Part shown: one piece after another, positions 46,901 through 61,900 of the stretch
How positions within the stretch are numbered: the stretch's first letter is position 1
Layout: every line of letters starts with the position of its first letter
Assembly: GCA_037893225.1 (NCBI GenBank)
Contig: JAZGUH010000185.1
Coordinates: 1,798,001-1,862,000 of the forward strand
Source of the DNA: Hippasteria phrygiana
Lineage: Eukaryota; Echinodermata; Asteroidea; Valvatida; Goniasteridae
Direction: 5' to 3'
DNA: 64,000 nucleotides
Translations under genes and position numbers: made by a program
The notes under the pieces: model-generated
Database searches by the model: none
The model's input: only the letters and a program-made list of their open reading frames with translations
Told to the model about the DNA's origin: nothing

Positions 46901-49900
46901 AAATATTTCCCTTTGAAACCAGTCGCGTATAGCATTATGATTTGCGTCCGAGGATTAACTTGGTTTATGAGTTGGCGTGGGGACCGAGCTAGCTCAGCTC
47001 CTAGTGAAAGTCGGTGTTTGACCCCTGGAACACACTGAGGTTGGCCTGCCTGGGCGCCGTGGATGTGCGGCCCGCTCTAACTATGCCATGGGGCCGCCAG
47101 GGGTGTGTGTCATGGGTGCACACCTCCAATGAATCTTCTGTGGACAACAATAATATATTTAAATACTCAAATAATTCAAACAAATATTCAAGCTTTAAAA
47201 CGCTCAAAGGTGACTTAACTATACACGAACATTAAGCTTGACTTGTCATCTTTCAGGTTTTTAGAATATCTTTTAGTGTAGTTTTTTCGGGGGGGGGGGG
47301 GGGGCGGTTATAACTTTTGGGCGATATTACCTTCCCCCCCCAAAAAAAAAATACCTACTAAACCCAAAGTAGTGCATAATCCTGACCAGCAGAGGATCCA
47401 TTTTTGTTGGGGGTAAAGATTTTCTTCTAAAAAGTGCTTATTCAAGTAAACCATTTATTTAAGCGTGCTGCTTGGGCGCACGTACATTGAATATGGACGA
47501 CGGCCATAGCCGCGGTTGGAAAAAGACTACCTGGCCGGTTGTTGTCCAGATGCGCATTCCTGCGCGTATTCAATCCATTGTTTGCATATTGTGTGCGTTA
47601 CGCTTGGATGCACAAGTCTGTATTGGTATACCAGCACCCCATTAATAACATCCGGACAGAATGTGGTTAACCTGCTCCACACACTGATCTCTATGTAAAC
47701 TGGATAGCGCATCGGCTGTTTGGGTTGACGCCACCGCCCGCCATTTTATCACTCCCAATACAACAGGTTTTCCAACCTTGTCCCCGGGGTCTCCTTTCAT
47801 CCTCGTTCTCCTTACATAGTGATCAGTGGTAAATTGGGAGTGGTAATGTGGCGGCTGCTGGCTTCAGTTGCTTGTACAGCGCGCAATGGCCAATGAGCTA
47901 TCCAGTTTATATAGAGATCAGTGGCTCCACACCATATTGTGGTCGCTCGGAGGCGGTCCACACGTGGTGGTTTTGTTTGCATTTCGGGTTATCTTGTCAC
48001 GTGGGTTGACAAATGTCCGCTTACAACCGTGCACCCCCGTAGAATTCGGAGCGTCACGCCACACTAAAACATAGCCAGCCATGCGAAACAAAGATTGCAC
48101 CAAAGGAATGTTTATTGTCACACCAATAATGACCATGCAGTTGGCTTCTTTTTGCAAACTACAAATTGACAGAATTGGCAAGCGGCCCGAAGCAAATTGT
48201 CAGTTCATTTTTTTCTTTTTCTCATAAGTCCCACATAATAGTATAAAATATTTGGGTCAAAACATGAACAGTTGTTGATACCCAACCCTCATTGCTCTTT
48301 TTTGTGTGCGCCACCTGCTGAATACTGATTCAACTTGACTGAATTCGATGCGGGTAGTCTGCATATTGTACCATGGAACTTATGAGACCAGCCAACATTC
48401 CAACAAAACGTTTCACACACAAAATATTTGTCTCCTCGTCCCACGTTTGTAGAAATATATATTTGTCCTCTGTCCTCACAGGGAGAGCATAAAAGCTTGC
48501 TTCGCTCTTCCTACATGTTGGTATTGCAGTGTATGATACTTGTTATATTGTTATATTAGATTACTAATTTAATTAAAACTACCAATGAAATGTATGGATG
48601 ATTAACTTCATGAATTATTAATTATCAACTTACATGTATTTGAATTGTATGCCAACATGAAAAAATAAATGTGTGTGTGACTATACACACACTGTACACT
48701 GTAAATGTAAAAGATCTGACAACTTTTAAACCAACATTTCTGTTCACTGGTTGCAAGGGCGGGTCATACAAGAAGTACAAAGTGTTTGCTGTTGCCGGAT
48801 GTGTGGATAAGCAGTTTAAATACTAAATGGGGATATTGGGGTAAAAGGTTACGATCAGAGGTGGTGGGGTTGGCGACATTTTGAATTGCCAACCCTACTA
48901 TACCCTAACGGTTTTTCTATCCTGGGCCCAGATCTAAAAGGAGGATAATTCTTCAACAGATTTCAAAGAAATTATCCCAATTTTCAGACCTATAGATCCT
49001 GATATAGCGTTTGCCTTGATAAGTCATTCTTTTTTATATGCCATAATGCACTGTCGGTGTGGTATGCAGGTATAATACAGCTGTCATACCATTTTATCAT
49101 TATTGATAAAAATGAGAAGTTTTAAGCCCACTGACCTGATTCCCAATGACATTTCTCCTGGACAGGGGTACAATTTTCTGAATTAGCGCAAGAATCGCGT
49201 GATGTGGGACTGGCCTTGGGGATACCGAACCTGACCCGTAGCCAGGTCCCGGGCACATTGCGAACAAAAACATGATGGACGACCGAGAATAAAACTTGCC
49301 AGCAAGCGGCTTAAAATTACGTCAGCGGTCGCCTGATTTGCAGAGTTGAGGTATAGAGAAAAAATATCACAAAAAAGATCAATTTGTATGGTAGCGCTTG
49401 TTCTTTTGTGTGCGTGTGTGCAGTATTTTCCATAAATCACCGGGGATTATGGACTGTGAGGCTCCGTGTGGCATCAGGGGGCGAAGCTATAGCTCATTGT
49501 GGGGAGGGGGAGCTGTATCACTTCTTTTGATTTTGTTTTACCCGTTTGAGGGAAAGCGAAATTCTCTTAAATCATTACCCTCTCTCGTTATCTGTATAAC
49601 AAAGCCTAAAAGCTCGGTTCATCGAATCATATTCGTTAATTAAGGCGTCCTTTGTGAACTAATAATTTTGCCTTGTCTCACGCTAGTCTTCTTTACGTTG
49701 TGATGTGTTCCGTTTGTCCTATGTCGTTTTCTTGTTGTGTGTTTGCTTGTCCATATATTGGTTAGGGCACACACGCGTTACGCTTAATAACCGTATACCT
49801 ATATGTTGTCATTCAATTTTCTTCTTTATATTTTAGTATCTATTAAATATCACATTATATTCTTTGGTTATGTCCAGCACTCGGCACAAAAGGGGATTTC

Positions 49901-52900
49901 GTCTTTTATGAGGTCAGATTTGTTTGCTGCCCGCAGCGACGACTTTTAGACGAATGGCACCAGCGGGATAGACGGTACTTGATAAAAATAGCTCTCAAAA
50001 GTCACTTTTTGTGTTATTTCATGGTAGAAATAATTGGCTTTTCTATTTTACAGTACGCAATCTACATAAAACTACAAAATGACGCAGACTTCTCTCAGCA
50101 ATCAACGTCTTGTGTGTCTAGACCTTGTGTATCCTGGGAAAGTTTTGAAAATGTGTGCCGGTCTTTGTGTATTCTGGTGCATACTGTACTGGTGCATGTA
50201 AAAGCCTAGCCATTGCCCATAAAATGTATTTGACAAGGGAGAAATTATTGGGGGGACACTGCCATAGACGTCCCCTCCCCCAAAGATAATTTGGAGGGGC
50301 GTGCATTAAAAAGCTTGCTTTTATGATCAATTTTAGCACATGTACTTCTATTTATGGTTTTCAGTAAAGGAGTTCGTTCCACGGACCACACAAAACAGCT
50401 CCCTGATGCATGAAAAGCCTGGGAAGATAAAACAAAAATTGAACACCACCGCGCTTCTTTTCATCTTAAATAAAAATACACATTAAGACCATGATCGTGT
50501 TTTTGTAAGACATGGCCAACTGCATATTTATTGCTTGTTTCCAAGTCATGTAAATGTATACATTATTAAATTCATTGAAATTGTAGAATTTCGCGCCTAA
50601 TAATTTAAAACCCTAACCCTACCAGACGCAGCTCAGTACATGTGCTGACAGCTCCACTTTGCTGGACTCTGCACACAAGTCAACGTGACAAAGTATGAAA
50701 TCTGATGCGTCTGGGCAGGGTTCTAGCAAACATGCCCTGGAGGGTTAGGGATTTATTAAATAATTGAATCGTTTTGGGGGCCGAAGATCCGCTGTGCATG
50801 AGGAGAGAGGAAGTCTCAAACTCCTCAATGAAGATGTCGGCAAGGACCAGGGATGAAGGAGATCCCACGGAGGTCCCAGCCGTCTGCTCGTAGAACTCGC
50901 CTTGCCACTGAAAACAACTGGAAGAAACATGTTAGTTAGAGATCATGGATTTGGTCGGGGGACAAGTCGGTGCGCTCACAAAGGGTGGTGTCATGATCAA
51001 GTCTTTCCTTAGCTAGTTGGCAGGCCTCGCCTGTGGGGACATTGGTAAAGACAAGAATGAGACGACGTCAAAACTAACCAGCAAGTCAGTGGGTTGGGCA
51101 GTGAGGTTTCTTGTCTAAATAATGTTGACAAAACTGAAGTAGAACTTTAGTCACTGCTATCTCTAAGGCATTTATCAAATTTATTCTCCCATGGATTATT
51201 TTATTACACAGGCAGTTCGTTTATATAAAATACCTTCTTAGTGTTTGTAAAAAATAAACCAGTTCGGTATCTCAAAGGTCGAAGGTTATTCGGGATAAAA
51301 TTGCTGACGCAATGTCACGCCATGTTACGCGAACGCCCATTCTGATTGAATTTAACACGTGCGCGTTGTGCAACCACAAATTTCTGAATTAGATACCCTG
51401 TGCTGTGCTGTGATTGGACAATGTTGACATAAGCAATACATGCGCAAGCGCTTGCGGCTGAACGTCGCCTTGCCCGTTCCTGCGCGGGCTTCGTCTGTTA
51501 GTTTGTTTGTTTTTTGAATGGCAAATCTTTGTCTGGAATTCCGCAGAGACTAGGAAAAGTCTACAAGATATAGGCCCGGACCAGTCTTATGCTTTAGTAA
51601 TGTTTCGGATCGGAGGAAAATATTATTCTTGTGAATACATAGGCCTATTAAAGTATAGGAGCTTTTATTGCGTCACCTTGGGTCACCCTTTTTTGAGCAC
51701 GTGGTTGTTTTACCACAGTAATGCACCCGAATTTGCAGGTTGTAACAGGCTAATGTCAAAATGTACATGGCTTAATTGTCCTTTCTTCTGCGCGTTTGTC
51801 TTGTGCATGCAACGTCGCAGTGTATCAGACTGCAGTGCGTATACAGACTGCCCACATAGTGGGCGGGGCAAACTGTCATTGTTGCAGGGGAGCTGTTCAG
51901 AGCCAGAGAGGAAAAGAGTGGAGTTTCTACCCTCAATTTTTTTCTTTCGCCTTTTTTATGTATACAAGTATAAGTTTTGAAGGTATGCGTGCTGAGTTGA
52001 CTACTCTAGGTCTGCGGTAACACCATGTGGAAATTCAACTAGATCTGACGTACGGCTACCATAGAAACACAACAGAGAGCTTATATAGCGAAATCAAAGC
52101 TGAAGGAATAACTTCATTTTCAGATTATCCCCGAAACCTTGTTTATGCATTTTCCGAGGTTTTGTTTGTCATCACAGCTCATGATTTATCCATACCCTGT
52201 GTTGTGATTATGCTCAGTCAGCACACGCAGTGCGCACGTGCTAACGCTTGATAAAATATTATGAGCCGAAACTATAACCAGGTTCGCCGTGAAGTCTAAA
52301 AATCCCAACTGACGTGACCTGGCCTAAAATGTTTATTTTTATTTATTGAAGTCATTCAACAGTACCACTCAAGGGTGGTAGGGTTGAATTGCCAACCCTA
52401 CCACCCTCACGGTTTTCCTAGGTCCAAGTTTAAATAGAGGATAATTCTTCAACAGATTATAAGGTATTTATCCTATTTTTCAGACCTATAGAAAAGGCGC
52501 GGGATAAATTCCACCGTCGGTGAGACCAACTCACCTCCCCTTTCAAATAACGGGGCTCTCAGCAGACTTCAATTGAGTCACCGTTGATTTTTTTTTTACT
52601 GATTGGCAGATTTAAATAATTTTAATAAATCCGAGTTTTCACAACTTGGATCAAAAGGTTACCTTCTCCATTTGAATATAGAAACATGAATTCGGTGTAT
52701 TCGTATACAGCTACACGCGTATGCCTGCTTCATTCGTTTGCAGACTCATGTTCATTGCACTCCGTAGTTGGTTGTCGAATAATCGCGTCAACGCAGCCTG
52801 TGGACTATTGTCCAATAATAATTGTGACCTGTCCCCACGAAATGGTGGAAAGTACCGATAGCAAAATTTGAAAAATGAAGATTACGGTATTTCCTGAAAG

Positions 52901-55900
52901 TACGGGTTATAAGCTTTAATTTGATATATTGTGTGTTGTGGTACCTCATTCTTAGCCCCCCGATACAACCTTTTGGAGTTGTCGGAGTCTTGACCCCTTG
53001 TTTGTAACTCGGAAAACCATAGCGCGAATTTCCGCGTATTTTGAACTGGCAGGTAAGAATAAGCCAGTTCGGTATTTCAACTGCGCATGTGCACAATGAC
53101 ATTTTATCCCGAATGACCCGCGTGACCTAACTCGCGCGTGTGAACGCAAAAGGTGGTCGCACAACGCGCACGTGTTAAATTCAATATGGGCGTTCGCGTA
53201 ACATGGCTTGACATTACATTAGCATTTTATCCCGAATAACCTTTGACCTTTGAGGCTTATTGGACGCAGGTCGCACTAGACTTGAAATTAAGTCGTTAGA
53301 CACTGTCGCCTTTGTCCGCAGGCGCCACCGCAATGAACCAGCGCTGAGCAATTATGTTTAGGCGTTCAACGTTCCGCGATCCGACATGCCCAGCCCTAAC
53401 GACTTGACCACTATTATGACTCCGGATGCGGCAAGCTCACTGCATATGCATACCGTTTCCATAGAGAGGGCCAGCGGTAGCTCATCTGGCATAATAGGAA
53501 TCATATATAGTGAGTGAAGGCGGAGGCGTTAAGACAGAGCGAGAGTGTGAGAAAGTTGTAAGTTTATACCCTGTCGGTTTATTTTTCCTTGTTTAAAAGG
53601 TCATAATTAAGAGCACAACGTGACGCTTCAACGAAAATTAAAATCCTGTGATTCTCGGACCACCTTTACAGTATAGCCCAATTTGGCGCCAAATGAGACG
53701 TGCATGTTTTACTACGAGTAACTCACAACAGAAAGCGGCGAATGAAAAATGATAGTTGAACTTAAACTTTATTGTTCTCGTTTGTGTGCATTTTCCTATC
53801 TTTTTGGGCGTGGGGCGCATTTTGGTTTAAAACGCGTTCCAGGCGTCCCACATCGAACTCCCCTTCTGTGTGTACCTCTCGTTGAATGCCTTGAATCTGC
53901 ACACTGTGACATTCTGAAAAGTACATGTACATAATGCAGGTCTGTCACACTCTTTCGTATGATATATCGGGATTTCCGTCGTCCACATGTCAAAACCTGA
54001 CTTGTCATAAATTTGCTATTGAAACCTAAATTGGTCGGGGAAGTGATCTATCACTGTGTGTGACATATTATAATGGTGGTAAATAGCAGTAAGAAACTGT
54101 TGGATCTGTATGAGAAAAGAAACATTCCAGCCCGTAGGGTAAGATTAAACTGTCATTCGCCTGTCGCCTTATTATTCGCCAACGTAGATTCACGTGATGG
54201 TACGTGCGCTTTTAGTACGCAAGGGGTCACTTTGAGTTTACAGAGCACGGATGTAAGCATGTAAATTACCTGACTCGCAATGCGTCTAATATGACGACTG
54301 AATCCAGCAGGGCTGTAGATCGAGTCCATCACAAGTCCCTGCAAGTCCCTGCAAGTCCATCACAAGCACTCCAGTCCTAATTCCAATCACAAGCTAATCA
54401 AATGAACTTTGACATATAAGGCATTCCTTTGTCATTGTTCATCCAGTTACTGTGACCGGCTTTATGAAAGGACTTCTGACTGGACTTGCGAAAGGACTTA
54501 TGAGAGGACTTGCACAGGGACTCGACTACAGCTCTGGAATATCGAATCAAGCAGCCGCCATATTGCCGTGCCCCTTGTGCACATGATTAGCGTGTACTAT
54601 TCAGAAGGGGATGTAATATAAGTAGACCTCGGGGGTGTTTAACGTATTGTTGTCGGCACGGTAAGATGGCGGACGGCGGCTTCAACTAAACGGGAGTATT
54701 GCGAGTCTGGGTTTACATTGTATATGCGTCAGAGTAACAGAGCACAGAGGTGGAAGTTGACCGCAATAATCTAAGATGTGGCAAGAATGCATAATTTTCG
54801 GCACAAAGTAGACAAGATACAACGTGTCCAGTGTCCATTTCTTCTGAATTTTGTGTTTGTTTTTTTGACTAGGGTGCGCTGGGAAACTCTCTTATAACAA
54901 TGCAACCTGTTTGGGTTTTGTGGAGAAAAGAGGAATTTCAACTTACGGCGTTTTTAAAATATTGCAGATTGGCCAAAATATTAAGGAAACATTTGACCTG
55001 ATCAGTGTATCACTCACATTTCTATATAAAGACAGACTAAAGGGTCCGTAGCCAGACTAGTTAGTGTTTGGTGTTGAAGTGACAAGAGATCGTTGAGTCG
55101 CGAGACTTGTATACGTTCTGTCGAGAAAAAAACACCTCATTTTCAAAAGAGCATAATAACAGTGCGAAGCTATTCCTTCAAAATAACCCGTCGCCAACGA
55201 TTTGAAGAGCTGTCAGAAATGGAGTCCAAGCGAGATACCGTACTCTAAGGGCGTTTCTCAAACCCTGGCTTGGGCTTGGGCTTCGTCTCCAGCTATTCCC
55301 CAGCCCCAATGCCAATCTGAAGCCTTGAAAACGTAATTAAATAAATAAACGGGCTCAGGCTCTGGATTAAAATATAAGATTTTAATGTACATTATAGCAA
55401 AAACAGTGTCCCAGATCTTCCCAAATATGGGGACATAAAATTACGCGAAGCCGAAGCCCGAGCCCAAGCCAGGGTTTGAGAAATGCCCTGGAGCCTCATC
55501 CAAGAAAAAAAGTTAAAAAAAAAGAAAGGATTTTCTTTAATCCCTGTTGTGCTTCTGATGACATCGAGATTTGGCTTCTGAATAATAAAAACAAATTATT
55601 AACCAAAACCCAGAATTTGGCAATAAAGGCGTTCGTTTAATTGTGTTCTATTTAATTCTTTCTGGGATACCCTCATCACTGGTTTCATAACCAGAATGAA
55701 AAGCGCATGTCGCACTGTAGCTTGAAAGCCTGAAGAAACCTGTGGAAAGACGACAACATTTCAGAAAGTTTAGAAGTGGGAGGAAAATGATATTCTGGGG
55801 AAAACCCACGGAATCGGGCAGGGACTGAAAATCCAGTCCACATGTCGGCCCTGGTGGGATTCGAACCCGGGTCACAGCGGTGGAAGGCGAGGAAAGTACT

Positions 55901-58900
55901 ACAAGACGAACCTTTTTTAACGACAGGGTGTCGTGGAACGTTGGTAATTGCTAGTGGCGGCGATTTCTCGTCAAGGTTGGGGGGGGGGGGGGGGGGGAAA
56001 CACACAACCAACAATAATGGTTAAGCGTGGTATCTTGTGTATCCTGGATTTTGTTTGAAAATGTGTGCTGATCTTGGTGTATTCTGGTGCATACTGGTGC
56101 ATGTAAAAGCCAATGATTCATAAAATGTACATGACAAGGGGGAAATTATGGGGGTGGGGGAGGGCTGCCATAGCCGTCTCCTTCCCCCAAAAATATTGGG
56201 AGGACGTGTCCCCCCGTACCCCGGGATCGCCGCCCATGGTAATGGCTTTGCATGCACATAGGTCCAAATTGGGAGCTGTACAGTTACAGGTATAGTAAGC
56301 CACTTCTTAAACAAGGCAAATATGAATGATTACTTCCTTGAATTGCTAAACAGGACCTGAGACATTATAGTAACATGGAAACAGCTGCTGTTGTGGCTGT
56401 TTGGTAAAACGTAAGGCTTCCCCTGTGTATAATTAATTTTCTTGTACAAATTGTGGTGCGGAGGATTTTATTTCAAGGAAAAACAAGTTCGGGAACCTGT
56501 CTCTCAGCTCACAGCCAAGTAAACGCTCTGGCAATTCTGGTCTACGAAAAGAAATATCGCGTATAACCGGCGCTCTACCAACTGAGCTATCTTGACCTTT
56601 GTTGGCGTCTCCTAAATTGTCAGTATCTTTGTTCGATGGGGTGCTGGTCAGAAGTCATAAACTCGCTTCGCAATATTTGTTACGTTCACATGAATCATGA
56701 ACCGGTGTAGCGTGAAATTTTGTCACCATGAAATATTGTAGTATTGCACATTCCTCAAGTGATCGATTAATCGATTATTGGGAGAGTGGCCGGTCACGTG
56801 AGAGGGTTCAAACAATAATAGGGAAGATGAGTCGGATATTCATATGACACTTAATACTGTACCATGGTAAACATTTGATGATGGGATATTTCCAGAGGAC
56901 TTAAAATTCTTGTTTGATATGATCTTCTGACAGCATGCTGACGGCCGACTTCACCGCTGCCGTGGTATTCATCTCCTTCGGGGCAGTGCTAGGCAAGACT
57001 TCGCCCGTCCAGCTCATTATCATGGCGTTCGTCGAGGTCATCTGCGCTCTGCTCAACGAGTACATCGGAGTCGTCCTGTTTGGGGTAAGGGGTACGGTGA
57101 GGGCTTGTTGGGTGTGATCAAGATTGCCAAACAGAGCCATTAAGGTCTATTCCCCAAAGAATGAAAGAGGTGCACATGACCTTCAAACACTATCATCAGG
57201 GCTGGGTTTTGAGGGCGCTCTCTCCGGAGATGGGAGGAGCACACTGTGGACTGCCACTGGTTTCGGTGGGCGTAGCCTGATTGATATACCTTAAATTGGG
57301 CGGATACATGCCTTTTGGCGTAACCTAATACATGACGTCAGTACAGGGCGTCTTACAAATTGTGTTTTTGGTAAAAAATTGTTAATATTTTGATAGTTTC
57401 TTACATTTTCATGTACTGCTTATGATACATAATATGTACACATAGATTTAATAATATATGTGTAATAAGCAGTCTATCATTATGATTCCTTTGTGACTAC
57501 CACGATAACCGCGAAGGGGCGTTATCGGAGCCAATTATTATTTTTGTAATATTCTTGAATAATGATTTCGAGAGATTTTACCTCCTAATATGACTTTTGT
57601 TTCAGTGAATGCGCATTTTGTTAGCCGGCTGCCGGGTGGCCGGTATATAGATTAGCGGCACACCTATATGTAGCCTGAACCCTAAATGTAGCCTGAACCC
57701 TAAATGTATCCTGAACCCTAGATGTAGCCCATGACCCTGTGCCTATATGTACCTCTAAAGATAAATGTAGCCCTGACCCTAAATGTAGCCCTGACCCTAA
57801 ATGTAGCCCTGACCCTGTACCTAGATGTAATCCCAACCCTGTACCTATAAATGTAGCCCAATATGTCCGGGCTACATTAGGTACGTTGGCTGGCTCGCAG
57901 GCTGGCTGGCGGGCTGTGTGACTGGTGGGTGTATAGATCTCAAATATGGGAACGGTTGTAAACGGAACGGTTGCTTAAATGAACGAAGACTTAGGATTGA
58001 TTCCTAGGAAAAAAGAATAACAAAAGAAATGTGCATTTTGAAAAAAAGGGGGCATCATGCATGCTGAAGATTTGTACGGCATGGGGATTATCATGGCTGA
58101 TATTGCCAGATCGAAGGATTTGTATGTGTTATGATCTCGTGTTTTTGTTTTGTTGTTTTTTGCTTGTTCCACATTTTACAGGCAGTCGACGTTGGGGGCT
58201 CAATGTTTGTGCACGTTTTCGGCGCCTACTTCGGGTTAGCAGTCGCGCGTCTTCTTGCTCGGGACGCGGCGGAGGATAACGACGACGAGGGCGCTACCTA
58301 CCACTCTGATATCTTCTCCCTCGTTGGTAAGTTAATGAGTTGCTCGGTCGCTATGCGCAACCAAAACCAACAAGTAAAAGGGAAACTAAAATTTGTATCT
58401 TATTTCTTATTCGGGACCCGATTTGGGCCAGCCCCCCCCCCCCCCCCCCAAACGGCATCCGAATAAGGTGAACGCTATCCAATTTCGGACTTTACTTCCG
58501 TAAAAAAAAAAAAAAAAATCCTCCGGAGCCACGAATTAGAAAAAAAAACATGCAATCGGGCTTTAATTAAAAAAAAGTGAACGTCGAGGTTTGGAACCCA
58601 CAATCTACAATCTCTACGCCTTGCAACGTATCGATTGAGCAATCGGAATGCTTGGCTGATGACGAGAATTCATTGCATGCATTTTATACCGATAATATAT
58701 GCGTGTAGGCCTATATTAAAAGTATTGTAGAGGGCGCTCAACAATCAATCCATTCGGTTTTTGGGAAAAATAATTCGCTGCCCGGGTGCGCCTTGTCATT
58801 TGTTTTGTGTCGATGTGCGTTCACTTTGGATGTATGCTAGAAAATGCCACCCACCCCCCCCCCCCCCAACCTCCCCCCCCAAAAAAAAAACAAAAAAAAA

Positions 58901-61900
58901 AACAACAACAACAACAACAACACGCTTTTCAAAGTTTTTTGCCGGAATAAGAAAATTCGTCCGGCAAAACTTGAGTGTCCTAGAAGAAAATTGGGGGACA
59001 CTTTTTCACGCAAGTTTTAAAGTTTGGGCCGAAAAATCAAGTTACTTCCCCACCCCCTTACAAATAGCCACGCTGTTACTAAAAGGACCATGTCCAAATC
59101 GGGCACTTATGCATGGCTAGGGTCCAGTGGCGTAAACTACGGGGAGTGGGACACAGGGGTGGGCACGTTCCCCCCTCCCCCAACTGACGTCCGTGCCCCC
59201 ACCCCCATTTGAAATCTTGAAATGAACAGAAATTATACAAGCCGCGGTTCATTTACTTTCAGTGCCCTCTTGGAAAAATGTCTGCACCCCCAGGTCCCCC
59301 CCCCCCCAAAAAAAAAAGAAGGTTTCACCCAAGTTACGCCACTGCTATTGGGCCTCTGATTTTTTTCCACTGTCGCACTATCATGAAATTTTCCCTGGCC
59401 ACTCTTTTTTTTAACACTCCAGGAACCATTTTCCTGTGGATGTTTTGGCCGAGTTTCAACAGCGCCCTCGCACTAGAGGACGCCCGTCATCGCGCCGTGT
59501 TGAACACCTACTTCTCTCTCGCCGCCTGCTGTGTCGTCACTTTCGCCATCTCAACGCTCCTCAACAAAGACGGCAAAGTTGAAATGGTAAACTGTCAAAT
59601 TAGTGGACCACACTGAATAGAAACTACTTGTTGATGTGGTTGTACAGGGCTGTAGTTTTCGAATATTTGCATGCGGCGATGGATATTTACTATATGGGCT
59701 GCTGAGTGTTTTGCAGCAAGTACCGTACCGGTTCTGTATAACTGTCAAGGGACCAATAAACAAGTAAAAAGTTACCATGGACAAAAAGTGGCATCTGACA
59801 ATAAACAAAATGCAACTTTACGATTAAAATAACACAGTCGTGTGTGGAGAGGATTGTTTTTGTTTTTTCGAATATTCAAACTGGCAAGAAGAACTATTCG
59901 TTAAAAATGGTAGTGGATCACGCTCTCAAAATAACTGTTGTAGCGATGACGTAGAAACGGTGCCTCATCATTCTTTTATCAATGCAGTGAAATACCCTCT
60001 GACAACCAAAAAGACCAAAACCGGTGAAAATGATATTGTGTATGTTTTATTTTGTTATGGATAGGTGCATATCCAAAATGCAACTCTTGCCGGAGGCGTT
60101 GCCGTGGGAACATGCGCTGACTTGATGATCCAGCCGTGGGGCGCCATGTTGATCGGCGTATTGGCTGCCATACTGTCCACACTGGGCTTCAAGTACATCC
60201 AGGTACAGTGGAGGTCAACAGGTTACATAGGCCTACATGGACAGAACATATTTTAAAATAGTCCATAAGCCGTTTCGCGGATACCGCCATCTTTGCTCGA
60301 TACCGCCATCTTTAGGGGGCAAGCGCAAAAGACAATGCACGATTTCCATGGAGATTATGCAGTCTTTTGCGCTTGCTCGAGCAAAGATGGCGGTATCCGC
60401 AAAACGGCTTATTGGTTAATTTTTCAGTTGTTCCTGGGGATGTTCTTGTTGCGTTCCAATCACGTCGTGTTTTCCGTGTTCACGAGTTCACAAGTCTGGC
60501 AACTCGTATTCACCAGTGGTGAACTGGGTGCGGAATTTTCTTCTCGAGTTCACGACTTGCTTGACGACCTGTGCGCGTGCGCATTGATGCAACCATCTCG
60601 TAAACACGAGAAATACGACGCGATTGGAACGCAGCATGGGCGATTTGCAATAGTGCGCCACCAAGAGTTTATAACGGAGAGGCCATTTACGTACTTGAAA
60701 AGGTCGAAACGTCCAGCGCAAAGAGTCCGTCGCTAGACTGGTCAGTGCTTGGTACCAAGACGTTCACATAAAAACTTATCGTGAAGTCATGACAAGAGGC
60801 CCGTCCTTCCCCTTTTTTGTTACTAAAAAGTTCCCGCCTGCCTTACTTCTTTCTTCTTTTTTTTTAGCGGGAAGAGGGAGCTGGTAGAGATCAACACAGA
60901 TTTTAAAGGGGCGCGCATTCTGCAACTAACTTTGTAAATTAATCTAGCCCCATCTTTTGTTAACATCCAGCCGTTCCTCGCGAGAAAGGTGAAATTACAC
61001 GACACGTGTGGCGTAAACAACCTGCATGGCATGCCGGGTATCCTAGCAGCTATCGCCGGCTCAGCTGCTGCAGCTATTGCCACCAAAGACCTCTACGGAG
61101 ACAAGTAAGTATACCCCCCCCCCCCCCCCCTTTGGTGGTTAAGGGATCCGAAAATAGAGATTTGGTAAAATTAAAGGCATGGTTTAAAGGTAATATACAA
61201 CATTTTCAGACATCCAAAAACAAAACGACTGAATTATTATGAAATATCTTACTTGTAAGTAAATACTCTCAAGCATCCTGTGAATTCCCGGCACCTGGTG
61301 CGCTGTCATTTTTCAAGAAAAGAGGAATTAGGCCTATTGTGTGAATTTCCAGCAACGGTCGGCCGACCATTGTTGGGAAAAAAAATTACTTTTTCAAATA
61401 CCGCCCCCAGTTTACCAACTTTAGTTACTCCCCATTTTGCTTGGCAGTTGGTTACACATCCGTATACAGGTGCAAGCCAGCTAAGCAGTAAATGGAAAAT
61501 CGCGGTGAACTTCTCTCGCCCAAAAACGTGAAATTTCACTGTAAACTTGCAAAAGAATTCATGCATCTCTTGGCTTTTTAGCAAAACGCTTACGCCAACG
61601 GGTTAAAGAGTTACGGGATAAAAACCCCGAAAACTGTTTAATTCAATTGAATTGAATTGAATTCAAGAGAACATTTATTTCCACACTCTTTCACATTGGA
61701 TACTGTGTGCATGTAGGCATCATCCTATGAAGCCGAAGTTTGTGGTGGATGTCCCCAATAAAACAAAGACAAAACAAAACCGGTTAAAGATTTAGTATTA
61801 ATTACAATAATTAAATATATATATATGAATCGGTTAAACATATTAAGTATACAAGACAACGAACACACGACACAGATCAATGAGAGCTAGACCATTGTAA

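Noticed and set aside
60251..60636. Treating the two adjacent inverted repeats in Rh intron 6 as one composite element
   Set aside because: Each has its own TIRs and each matches a separate stand-alone copy at 31.9 and 32.9 kb. Their closeness in both places (about 715 bp at 32 kb, 35 bp here) is noted, but the distance differs and no common ends are visible.
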